Source: Planctomycetaceae bacterium
Lineage (GTDB): Bacteria; Planctomycetota; Planctomycetia; Pirellulales; UBA1268
Direction: 5' to 3'
Assembly: GCA_003488325.1 (NCBI GenBank)
Contig: DNLZ01000116.1
Coordinates: 6,631 to 22,686, forward strand
DNA length: 16,056 nt
The position numbers were made by a program, and so were the translations under genes. The notes under the pieces are model-generated. The model saw only the letters and a list, made by a program, of their open reading frames with translations, did no database searches and was not told the DNA's origin. Positions within the stretch are counted from its first letter, which is position 1, and each line of letters opens with the position of its first letter. Below are positions 7,311 through 14,621 of this stretch, piece after piece.

Positions 7311-10226
7311 TCACTCGAGCGCCGCCATGGCGCCGTCGATCGCCGCGGTCGTACGGTCGAGCTCCGCGGCGCCGTGCACGGCGCCGACGTACCACCGGCC
7401 GTCGGGCAGCACGAGCACGCCCCGGGCGAGCAGATGCTCGCGGAAGCGGGCGTAGCGCGAGGCGTCGGCCCGCAGCGTGTCGCGGTAGTCACGCGGCGGC
7501 CGCTCGAGGCCGAAGTGGACGCTGAACACGGTGCCCGAGCCCGACGTCACCAGCGCGATGCCGCGGGCGGAGGCCGCGGATTCGATGTGGGCGCGCAGGG
7601 CGCGGCCATGGGCGTGCATCCGCGGGAAGGTGCCCGGGAGCGCGAGCGTGCGGATGGTGGCGACGGCGGCGGCCAGGTTGATCGGGTTGCCGTTGTAGGT
7701 GCCGGCATGGATCGTGCGCCCGTCGTCGAGGACGTCGAAGAGCTCGCGGCGCCCGCCGACGGCCGACACCGCGAAGCCGCCCGCCAGGGCCTTGGCGTAG
7801 ACGGAGAGATCGGGCCGCAGGTCGTCGTGCTCCCGGGCACCGCCGAGGGCGAGCCGGAAGCCGGTGATCACCTCGTCGAAGATCGACACCGCGCCATGCC
7901 GGCGGCAGAGATCGATGACGGCCTGCAGGTAGCCGGATGCCGGCTCGACGGACCCGCTGTTGGCGAGCAGCGGCTCGGTGAGCACCGCGGCGATCCGGTC
8001 GCCGTGCCGCGCGAATGCGTCCGCGAGCGCCGCTCCGTCGTTCCACGGCAGCACGAGCGTGTCGGCGAACTCGTGCCGCGGCTGGCCGCCACAGGTCGCC
8101 AGCGGCTCGATCGGGTCACCGGACTTCGGCCGGTAGCTCACGAGCACGTTGTTGAACCAGCCGTGGTAGTGCCCCTCGAACTTGACGACGAGGTCGCGGC
8201 CGGTGAACGCGCGGGCCAGACGGAGGGCCGCCTGCACCGCCTCGGAACCGGTGTTCGAGACGATCACACGGTCGACGCCCGGCAGGACGGCGGTCATCAG
8301 TTCGGCGAGCTCGATCTCCCCCTCGTGCTGGGCGCCGAAGGCGAAGCCACGGCCGAGCTGGGCCGTCACCGCCTCGACGAGCGCCGGATGCGCGTTGCCG
8401 AGGATGAGCGGGCCCCAGGCGAGCGTGTAATCGAGAAGACGGTGGCCGTCGACGTCGATGAAGTACGGCCCTTCGCCACGCTCGAAGAAGAGCGGCGTCG
8501 GGCCGCCCGCGCGGCGCATGCCGCTGGCCACGCCCATCGCGAGCGACCGCCGTGACCGCTCGAGCAGCGCCACCGATCGCGGCGCGTCGAACGTGCCGAC
8601 GGGGTGCGCCGTCGCGTCCGCACCGGTTCCGGGAGGCGATGTTCCCGGCGCGCGATCCGTCGGCACGTCGGGATTCCGCTCGTGCGCGTCCTCCCAGGGG
8701 AAGAGCGGTCGGCGACGATGGCGATACGAGAACCGGGACAGATCGGCGGATGTCGGGCCGGGCGTGTCGACGCGGACGAAGCTCGTGCAGACCTCGCCGT
8801 AGGCGGCCACCGGCGCGTGCACGCCCTTGGCGACGAGGAAGCGGAACGCGCCGGGGTCGAGCCCCGCGTGACGGATCTGCCCGAGGCTGAAGGGCGCCAT
8901 GCGACGCGAGGTGACCATGACCGTGAGACCGGACGACTCGAGCACGGCCGTCGGTCCCTGATCGAAGACGGCGATGCCGCCGTGCCGCGGACGCGGCTCC
9001 GTGAAGCGGCCGTCCGTCAGGGCAAGCACCCGCCACCGGCCGGAGATGGGCTCGCAGCCCGCGTCTCCGGCCCACTCGGGGCTCCGCCCACCCACGGTCA
9101 TCTCGACGTCTCCCCCAGCGCCGACGGCCGCGGCCCGCGCGACCGCCCCGGGGTCGTGGAGGCACGCGAAGCCGCCGGGGATGCCGCGACCGTGGAGCGC
9201 GCGGGCGAGCGCCGTGCCGTCGGCGGGCGATCCGCCGCCGACGTTGTCACCCATGTCGAGCAGGCAGACGGGCGGGGCGAGGCGGCAGGCGCGATCGAGG
9301 GCCGTGTCGATCGAGAGGAGGGCCGGCGCGAACGCGTGCCGGCCCTGCCAGAGCGCGTCGGCGATCGATCGCGCGTGCCGCTCGGCGGCCGCGGCATCCC
9401 CGTTGGTCACGACGATCACCGCCGAGCCCATCTCGGCGACGTCGGCGTAGGGAAAGCCGAGGACGATGCTCGTCGACAGAACGCATCCCGGAGGGACGTC
9501 GGTCGGCGCCGCAGGGGCGAGGGAGGTGGAACGCGACTTCGCGAGCAGCCGCTCGAACGGCTCGCGCAGCCGCGTGGCCGCCGCGTAGTGCGGGGCGAGG
9601 GCGGCGGAATCGGGATCCTGGCACTCGATGGTGATCGCGAGGGGGGGAAGGACCGCCGCCTGCACGGGCTTCACGACGCCGGCGAGCGTGAGCGCCATGA
9701 GGCGTGCCGCCTCGAGTCCCCGATCCCGCTGATCGAGGTGGGGGTTGGTGCGGTAGGCGACGAGCGCGTCGGTGGCTGCGACCATCGCCGGAGAGAGATT
9801 GGCATGCGCATCGATCGTGCCGATCACCGGGATCGCACCGACGACGCGCCGGACCTCGGCGAGCCACGCCCCGTCCGCGTCCGGCTCGCGCTCGCTCACC
9901 GTCGCCCCATGGGGCGCGACGAGCAGCCCGTCGAGACGCCCGGCCCGGGCCAGTCCCTCGCGCACCATCGTGACAAGCGCGTCGAACGACGCGGCGTCGA
10001 TCGGTCCCGCCGGCAGGGCCCGCGCCGCGAGGATCGGCACGGCCTCGATCCCGGCCTCGGCCAGACCGGCGAAGAACCCGGCCACCTCGTGATGCGTGTC
10101 GGCCAGTGCCTCCCGCACGGCGTCGCCCGTGAGGAGCAGGTCGCGGCGGAAGTCGCCGAGCGTCGTCGCGCCCGCCACGAACGTGTTCGACTCGTGGAGC
10201 AGTGCGATGATGCCGACGCGGGGCAT
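7311..10226 (-). CDS. Fusion: MlrC-type M81 metallopeptidase + class III (GSA-aminomutase-like) aminotransferase
   Basis: A single uninterrupted reading frame of 971 codons encodes two full-length enzymes. Residues 1 to about 510 match the M81/MlrC (microcystinase C) family: HESNTF with E12, PHGA with H106, TIDAHANLS with D139 and H141, and YRTNPH with H163 together reproduce the E-H-D-H-H set of metal and catalytic residues known in MlrC. The domain ends in the usual PLFPW-type C-terminus. A Pro/Thr/Gly/Asp-rich linker covers about 513-546. Residues about 547-971 form a complete PLP-dependent class III aminotransferase: SNTGSEA, FEGHYHGW, FDEVITGFR with D784, AKALAGGF with the Schiff-base lysine K812, and AGTYNGNP. 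Around the lysine it reads KALAGGFAVSAVGG, unlike the KxIGGGxPVGAxGG typical of housekeeping HemL, so a catabolic transaminase or mutase role is likelier. The ATG at 10226 has AGG 7 bases upstream; an in-frame TTG 6 bases earlier is less likely. There is no signal peptide, so it acts in the cytoplasm. The MFS permease follows. Confidence 0.93.
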   Translation of the reverse strand: MPRVGIIALLHESNTFVAGATTLGDFRRDLLLTGDAVREALADTHHEVAGFFAGLAEAGIEAVPILAARALPAGPIDAASFDALVTMVREGLARAGRLDGLLVAPHGATVSEREPDADGAWLAEVRRVVGAIPVIGTIDAHANLSPAMVAATDALVAYRTNPHLDQRDRGLEAARLMALTLAGVVKPVQAAVLPPLAITIECQDPDSAALAPHYAAATRLREPFERLLAKSRSTSLAPAAPTDVPPGCVLSTSIVLGFPYADVAEMGSAVIVVTNGDAAAAERHARSIADALWQGRHAFAPALLSIDTALDRACRLAPPVCLLDMGDNVGGGSPADGTALARALHGRGIPGGFACLHDPGAVARAAAVGAGGDVEMTVGGRSPEWAGDAGCEPISGRWRVLALTDGRFTEPRPRHGGIAVFDQGPTAVLESSGLTVMVTSRRMAPFSLGQIRHAGLDPGAFRFLVAKGVHAPVAAYGEVCTSFVRVDTPGPTSADLSRFSYRHRRRPLFPWEDAHERNPDVPTDRAPGTSPPGTGADATAHPVGTFDAPRSVALLERSRRSLAMGVASGMRRAGGPTPLFFERGEGPYFIDVDGHRLLDYTLAWGPLILGNAHPALVEAVTAQLGRGFAFGAQHEGEIELAELMTAVLPGVDRVIVSNTGSEAVQAALRLARAFTGRDLVVKFEGHYHGWFNNVLVSYRPKSGDPIEPLATCGGQPRHEFADTLVLPWNDGAALADAFARHGDRIAAVLTEPLLANSGSVEPASGYLQAVIDLCRRHGAVSIFDEVITGFRLALGGAREHDDLRPDLSVYAKALAGGFAVSAVGGRRELFDVLDDGRTIHAGTYNGNPINLAAAVATIRTLALPGTFPRMHAHGRALRAHIESAASARGIALVTSGSGTVFSVHFGLERPPRDYRDTLRADASRYARFREHLLARGVLVLPDGRWYVGAVHGAAELDRTTAAIDGAMAALE

Positions 10227-10352
10227 GGTCAACCTGTCGCGCGCTGTCGATCCCCGGGTGAGACGGCCCGCGGATGCGGTGCCGTGTCACGAGGGCGTAT
10301 GCTCCCCGGGGGCCGTCAGTGTACGGCCTCCCCATGCCACGCGAGGCCCGGC
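10227..10352. promoter_or_regulatory. Divergent control region between fusion gene and D-threonine-aldolase-like gene
   Basis: This 126-bp spacer must hold the promoters for two oppositely transcribed units. On the plus strand a -10-like TATGCT lies at 10298-10303, 49 bases before the ATG at 10353, and GAGG at 10343-10346 is a good ribosome binding site. On the minus strand TACACT (plus-strand 10318-10323) could serve the fusion gene. The octamer TCCCCGGG occurs twice in direct orientation, at 10251-10258 and 10303-10310, and could be a regulator site or chance in GC-rich DNA. No regulator gene is adjacent. Confidence 0.35.
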
Positions 10353-11462
10353 ATGCCCGACGACTGGTACCGCATCGCGAACGAGGACGAGGTCGCCTCT
10401 CCTGCCCTGCTCGTCTATCCCGACCGGATCGCGGACAACATCGGCCGCATGATCACCGCCGCGGGAGGCGCGGAACGGCTGCGGCCGCACGTCAAGACGC
10501 ACAAGATGCCCGACGTGATCCGGATGGAGATCGAACGGGGCATCACGAAGTTCAAGGTGGCGACGATCGCGGAGGCGGAGATGACCGCCGCGGCCGGCGG
10601 CCTCGACGTGCTCCTCGCCTACCCCGTCGTCGGCCCTGCGGCGCGGCGGCTGGCACGGCTCGCCGCCACGCACCCGCGGACGACGTTCCGTGCGATCACC
10701 GACAGCGCCGAGGGGATCGACTGCCTGGCCGCCGCGGCGACCGCCGCGGACGTGACGCTCGACGTGCTCCTCGACCTCGATGTCGGATTCGGCCGCACCG
10801 GCATTCGCCCCGGTGCCGACGCGGCGGCGCTGTACCGGCGGATCGCCGCCGCACCGCACCTCTCGGCCGGCGGCCTGCACGCCTACGACGGGCATCTCCG
10901 GGACGCCGACCACGGGCGGCTGGTGGCCGCCACCGAGGCCGCCTTCACACCGGTCTGGTCCCTGCGGTCCGAGCTGCGCGCCGCCGGGCTCGCGGTGCCG
11001 CGGACGGTGGTCTCCGGCACGCCGACCTTCGCGATCCTCGCCGCCCGCGATGACGTGGAAGTTGGGGCGGGGACGACGGTGCTCTGGGATGCCGGGCAGG
11101 CGGAGATCTCGCCCGATCTCGACTTCCTGCCGGCGGCCGTGCTGCTCGCCCGCGTGGTGAGCAAGCCGGGCGACGGCCGGCTGTGTCTCGATCTGGGCCA
11201 CAAGGCGGTCGCCAGCGAGATGCCCCATCCACGCCTCTCGATCATGGGGCTCCAGGTCGCGTCGTTCCCGATCCACAGCGAGGAGCACCTCGTCGTCGAG
11301 ACGCCGCAGGCCGGAGGCTATGCCGTCGGCGACGTGGTGTATGCGGTGCCCCGCCACGTCTGCCCGACCGTCGCGCTGCACGACGAGGCGGTCGTCGTGC
11401 GCGACCGACGCGCGGTCGACCGCTGGCGGGTGCAGGCCCGCACGCGCCGCATCAGCATCTGA
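10353..11462 (+). CDS. D-threonine aldolase / D-serine dehydratase (DSD1-like) family PLP enzyme
   Basis: This 369-residue enzyme has the alanine-racemase-like N-terminal TIM barrel and the small C-terminal domain of the D-threonine aldolase/eukaryotic-type D-serine dehydratase family (fold III PLP enzymes). The N-terminus has SPALLVYPDRIADNI, followed by RPHVKTHK, where K48 is the expected PLP lysine. Further landmarks are KVATIAEAEM, LDLDVGFGRTG, HAYDGH and SGTPTF. Near the C-terminus PRHVCPT (H335, C337) matches the divalent-metal site of the family; a His-x-Cys pair is the form described for D-serine dehydratase, while characterised low-specificity D-threonine aldolases have His-x-Asp. 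Family members cleave D-beta-hydroxy amino acids to glycine plus aldehyde, or dehydrate D-serine to pyruvate and ammonia. The ATG at 10353 has GAGG six bases upstream. It diverges from the M81-aminotransferase gene and is followed in the same direction by an M19 dipeptidase after 118 bases, fitting D-amino-acid catabolism. Confidence 0.92.
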   Translation: MPDDWYRIANEDEVASPALLVYPDRIADNIGRMITAAGGAERLRPHVKTHKMPDVIRMEIERGITKFKVATIAEAEMTAAAGGLDVLLAYPVVGPAARRLARLAATHPRTTFRAITDSAEGIDCLAAAATAADVTLDVLLDLDVGFGRTGIRPGADAAALYRRIAAAPHLSAGGLHAYDGHLRDADHGRLVAATEAAFTPVWSLRSELRAAGLAVPRTVVSGTPTFAILAARDDVEVGAGTTVLWDAGQAEISPDLDFLPAAVLLARVVSKPGDGRLCLDLGHKAVASEMPHPRLSIMGLQVASFPIHSEEHLVVETPQAGGYAVGDVVYAVPRHVCPTVALHDEAVVVRDRRAVDRWRVQARTRRISI

Positions 11463-11580
11463 GGGTGCGGGGCGTTTCCGCCGGGGGCCTCGGCAGCCCC
11501 GCGCGCCGCGCGGCGGACGCCAACGGGCTCCTTCGCCCGGTAGGATGGGCCCACGTTCGACCGGCCACGGAGCATCCGTC
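11463..11580 (+). promoter_or_regulatory. Intergenic region with candidate promoter for the M19 dipeptidase
   Basis: This 118-bp spacer contains a -10-like TAGGAT at 11541-11546, 34 bases before the dipeptidase ATG, within the block CCGGTAGGATGGGCCCA (11537-11553). A near-copy of this block occurs upstream of the alpha/beta hydrolase at 14755. GGAG at 11569-11572 is the ribosome binding site, 8 bases before the start. No convincing -35 is seen. GC-rich partial inverted repeats near 11480-11515 lack a T run and are not called as a terminator. Confidence 0.35.
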
Positions 11581-12684
11581 ATGTCCGCCACGCCACGCCT
11601 CCTCTTCGACATCCACCTCGATCTCTCCTACAACGCGATCGACTTCAACCGTGACCTGCGCTGGACCCAGGAGAAGATCCGCCGGCGCGAGCTCGGCATG
11701 AACGACCAGGTCTTCCGCACGCGCAACACCGTCTGCTTTCCCGAGATGCGGCGCGGGCGGGTGGGGCTCTGTGTCGCCACCCAGATCGCCCGCGCGGTCG
11801 ATCCCTTCTCGCGGATGCCCGGCTGGTTCAGTCCCGCGCAGGCCCGCGCCCAGACGTGGGGCCAGCTCGCGTGGTACCGCGAGATGGAGGCGTGCGGCGA
11901 GCTCGTGCAGATCCGCGACCGAGGCGCGCTCGATCACTGGCTCGGCCGCTGGCAGGCGAGCCCCGGAGGCACGGACGACGACGGGGTGCCGCTGCCGATC
12001 GGCTACGTGCTGAGCCTCGAGGGGGCCGATTCGATCGTGACGCCCCGCCACCTCGAGCAGTCGTATGCCGAAGGCCTGCGGGCGCTCGGCCCGGTGCACT
12101 ACGGACCCGGCGTGCACGGGATGGGCACCGATGCCGAGGGCCCGCTCACGCCGCGCGGCCGGGAACTGCTCGCGGAGATGGAACGGCTCGGCATCATCCT
12201 CGACGTCACGCACCTCTCCGACGCCGGGCTCTCCGACGCGCTCGAGCGGTTCTCGGGTCCGATCTGGGCGAGCCACTCGAACTGCCGCTCACTCGCCAAC
12301 TGGAACCGGCAGTTCACCGACGCGCAGATCAAGGAACTGCTCGCCCGCGACGCCGTCATCGGCATGGCGTTCGACGCGATCATGATGGTGCACGGCTGGA
12401 CGCACCTGCGGTCGAAGCCCCAGGACTTCGGCCTGCGGATCGAACGGATCTGTGACCACATCGACCACATCTGCCAGCTGGCGGGGAGCGCCCGTCACGT
12501 CGGCATCGGCAGCGATCTCGACGGCGGCTTCGGGACCGAGCAGACGCCGCTCGACCTCGACAGCATCGCCGACCTCCAGTCCCTCTCGGGCCTCCTCGCC
12601 GCCCGGGGGTATTCCGACGCCGACATCGAGGGCATCTTCCACGGCAACGTCGTGCGCTTCCTGCGGCGGGCCCTCCCCGCCTGA
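11581..12684 (+). CDS. M19-family (membrane/renal-type) dipeptidase, cytoplasmic
   Basis: This 367-residue zinc metallopeptidase belongs to family M19 (renal dipeptidase-like). Enzymes of this family split dipeptides and many accept a D-residue at the C-terminal position. The binuclear zinc ligands are in place: H12 and D14 in DIHLDLS, E147 in LSLEGAD, H211 in DVTHLSD and H232 in ASHSNCRSL with R236, plus D312 in GIGSDLDGG. The N-terminal signature DIHLDLSYNAIDFNRDLRW, followed by GMN and PEMRRGRVGLCVATQIAR, marks a subgroup distinct from the classic DGHNDLP enzymes. There is no signal peptide or lipobox, so it should act in the cytoplasm. The ATG at 11581 is chosen because of GGAG 8 bases upstream and because the metal motif begins ten residues in. 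The gene follows the D-threonine-aldolase-like gene and converges with the CocE-like gene, 11 bases separating their stop codons. Confidence 0.93.
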   Translation: MSATPRLLFDIHLDLSYNAIDFNRDLRWTQEKIRRRELGMNDQVFRTRNTVCFPEMRRGRVGLCVATQIARAVDPFSRMPGWFSPAQARAQTWGQLAWYREMEACGELVQIRDRGALDHWLGRWQASPGGTDDDGVPLPIGYVLSLEGADSIVTPRHLEQSYAEGLRALGPVHYGPGVHGMGTDAEGPLTPRGRELLAEMERLGIILDVTHLSDAGLSDALERFSGPIWASHSNCRSLANWNRQFTDAQIKELLARDAVIGMAFDAIMMVHGWTHLRSKPQDFGLRIERICDHIDHICQLAGSARHVGIGSDLDGGFGTEQTPLDLDSIADLQSLSGLLAARGYSDADIEGIFHGNVVRFLRRALPA

Positions 12685-12695
12685 GCGGCCGCCGG

Positions 12696-14621
12696 TCATC
12701 GCGCGCCGCGTTCGGCATGCGGCACGACGGGCAGCAGGATGTGCGACGGGTGGGTGCGGTCGTGATGGATCGTGTTCACGGCCGTCTGCATGCGACGATG
12801 CCGGGCGAGGGGCTCGCCCGTGTTCGGATTGACGTCGAACCGCGGGAAGTTGCTGCTCGAGAGATCGACTCGGATGCGATGACCTTTCCTGAAGACGTTC
12901 GCCGTGGGGTAGAGGAGCACCGTCACGGGGTAGATGCGACCCGGCTCCATCAACGTCTCCGAGGCGAGCGAGTCGCGGTAACGGGCCCGCACGATGCCGT
13001 CGGTGACGTTCATGTCGAAGCCGCCGGGCAGGTCGGGGGTGGGCGGATGCACGTCGACGAGCTTCGCGGTGAAGTCGGTGTCGACGGCCGACGACGACAC
13101 CCAGAGCCGCACCTCGAGTTCCCCCGTCACCTCGACGTCCTGCTCCAGGGGCTCCGTCTGGAACACGAGCACGTCGTTCCGGGCCGAGAGCGGGATCGGC
13201 TCACGCAGGTTCCAGACGTGCGGCCCGCCCCTCTGATCCCACGCGCCCTGCAGCATGATGTCGTTGCCGGAGGAGATGCATCCGCCGATGGTCGGCACCG
13301 GGTCGCGTGGATCGAACGTGTAGCTCGTGGCGGCGTCCCGCCCGCCCGGCTCGACCACCGGCGGCTCCCGGCCGAGCGTGCCGTCCGCGTGGACGTAGAA
13401 GGGCGTGGGGACGGCGCGCCGTGGCGGCCACGCATCCTCGTCGCGCCAGAAGCCCCCGTGGTCGATCAGTCCATCCTCGCCGCGGCGGCCGCTGCCGGTC
13501 CCCATCACGAAGATCCGCACCCTCGAGCGGAACGGGGCCTCGCGGCCGACCACGCTCGTGTCGTCGCGGAGCCAGCGATCGAACCAGCGCAGCCGCCAGG
13601 TGCGCGGCTCGGCGATCGCCGCATCGGGTCCGAACGAGACCTGTCCGTGCCGCGACGCACCCTGCTGGCCGTGGATCCACGGCCCCATGATCAGGTAGAC
13701 GTCGCTCCGCAGCCGCGGGGCGAGTGCGCGGTAGTTGGCCGTCGTGTTGCCCGCCCACGAGTCGTACCAGCCGCCCACGAGGTAGACGGGAATGTCGGGG
13801 TAGTCCTCGGGATGATCGACGATCGCGTTCTGTCGCCAGTAGGCATCGTTGGCCCCGTGGCGCATCGACTCCACAATCCACGACTCGTATTCGGGGGCGA
13901 ACTTCAGCGGCGTCGTGCCGGGTCGGAGGGGCAGGTGCGCGAGGTAGCCGAGCCGGTTCGCCGCCATCTCCTCGAGCGCCGCGGCACGGGCCGGATCCCT
14001 CGCGGCCGTGCTCCCCTGCGCCGCGTTCATGACGATCCAGTTCCAGAATCGCAGCTCGAAGGCCCCCGCGTTCCGCATGCTCTGGCGGCCCATGTTCGAC
14101 ACCGCATCGACGGGGATCACCGTCTGGAGGTGCGGCGAGCCCGCCATGGCCAGGGCGTGCTGCGTGCCGCCGACGTAGCTGGTGCCCATCATGCCGATGC
14201 GGCCGTTGCTCCAGGGCTGCGCGGCGATCCAGTCCGCCGTGTCCACCCCGTCGGGACCGTCGTCGAGCAGCCAACGCCACGTGCCCTCCGACCGATGTCG
14301 GCCTCGCGTGTCCTGGATCACGACCGAGTAGCCATGAGAGGCGAAGAACAGACCGTCCGGGGACCTGCCGTCGCCCGTGCCGTATGGCGTGCGGATCAGG
14401 ATGACCGGTGTGCCCGCGGAGGAGTCGGGACCCACGGGCCGGTAGAGATCGGTCGCCAGTCGGACGCCGTCCCGCATCGGCACCATCTCGCCGACCGTGA
14501 CGTCGACCCCGAACGGGCCGGACGCCTCGTCCGCCTGCACGCGCGTGGCGATGGCGAGCATCGCGAGGACGCCGCCGCCGACCATCGTCCATCGCGCGAC
14601 GAGCTGGGGCAGTGCGATCAT
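12696..14621 (-). CDS. CocE/NonD-family hydrolase (X-Pro dipeptidyl-peptidase S15-like), secreted
   Basis: This 641-residue protein is a serine hydrolase of the CocE/NonD family, related to X-Pro dipeptidyl-peptidases, cocaine esterase and glutaryl-7-ACA acylases. It has the full catalytic triad: S148 in MGTSYVGG, D287 in VGGWYDSW and H317 in GPWIHGQ. The N-terminal core begins with VPMRDGVRLATDLYRP and contains RTPYGTGDG and VVIQDTRGRHRSEG, which are typical. The C-terminal third is the family's jelly-roll domain, including VTGELEVRLWVSSSA and YPTANVFRKGHRIRVDLSSSNFP-like elements. A signal peptide covers residues 1-30 (cleavage expected after RVQA), so it is probably periplasmic or secreted. 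The start at 14621 is preferred because it gives the signal peptide a charged N-region; an in-frame ATG at 14585 would also give a short signal peptide and leave a more normal leader. An ATG at 14804 would overlap the divergent gene. Substrate (peptide or ester) undetermined. Confidence 0.93.
   Translation of the reverse strand: MIALPQLVARWTMVGGGVLAMLAIATRVQADEASGPFGVDVTVGEMVPMRDGVRLATDLYRPVGPDSSAGTPVILIRTPYGTGDGRSPDGLFFASHGYSVVIQDTRGRHRSEGTWRWLLDDGPDGVDTADWIAAQPWSNGRIGMMGTSYVGGTQHALAMAGSPHLQTVIPVDAVSNMGRQSMRNAGAFELRFWNWIVMNAAQGSTAARDPARAAALEEMAANRLGYLAHLPLRPGTTPLKFAPEYESWIVESMRHGANDAYWRQNAIVDHPEDYPDIPVYLVGGWYDSWAGNTTANYRALAPRLRSDVYLIMGPWIHGQQGASRHGQVSFGPDAAIAEPRTWRLRWFDRWLRDDTSVVGREAPFRSRVRIFVMGTGSGRRGEDGLIDHGGFWRDEDAWPPRRAVPTPFYVHADGTLGREPPVVEPGGRDAATSYTFDPRDPVPTIGGCISSGNDIMLQGAWDQRGGPHVWNLREPIPLSARNDVLVFQTEPLEQDVEVTGELEVRLWVSSSAVDTDFTAKLVDVHPPTPDLPGGFDMNVTDGIVRARYRDSLASETLMEPGRIYPVTVLLYPTANVFRKGHRIRVDLSSSNFPRFDVNPNTGEPLARHRRMQTAVNTIHHDRTHPSHILLPVVPHAERGAR

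Noticed and set aside
6426..8555. 709-codon plus-strand open frame opposite the MFS and aminotransferase genes
   Set aside because: Low-complexity R/G/A/H-rich translation, typical of an antisense frame in GC-rich DNA. Both minus-strand genes under it carry unmistakable family motifs.
8560..8720. Possible sequencing error joining two separate genes in the M81-aminotransferase frame
   Set aside because: The frame, third-position GC bias and linker composition stay consistent across the junction, and both domains are complete on either side. Kept as a check in the findings rather than called as an artefact.
5913..10226. Calling this a microcystin-degradation operon
   Set aside because: Only the MlrC-like domain and a transporter are shared with that system; mlrA and mlrB are absent and M81 enzymes have broader, mostly unknown substrates.
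10227..10232. TTG start six bases before the ATG of the fusion gene
   Set aside because: The ATG at 10226 has an AGG at proper spacing and puts the conserved M81 N-terminus (MPRVGIIALLHESNTF) at residue 1.
8604..10352. Long plus-strand open frame antisense to the M81-aminotransferase gene and continuous with the D-threonine-aldolase-like gene
   Set aside because: The upstream part translates to Arg/Gly/Ala-rich sequence with no family features and is the mirror of a clear coding strand. Family homology and the ribosome binding site place the real start at 10353.
11470..11520. GC-rich inverted repeats after the D-threonine-aldolase-like gene as an intrinsic terminator
   Set aside because: The stem is interrupted and there is no T run; such partial repeats are expected by chance at this base composition.
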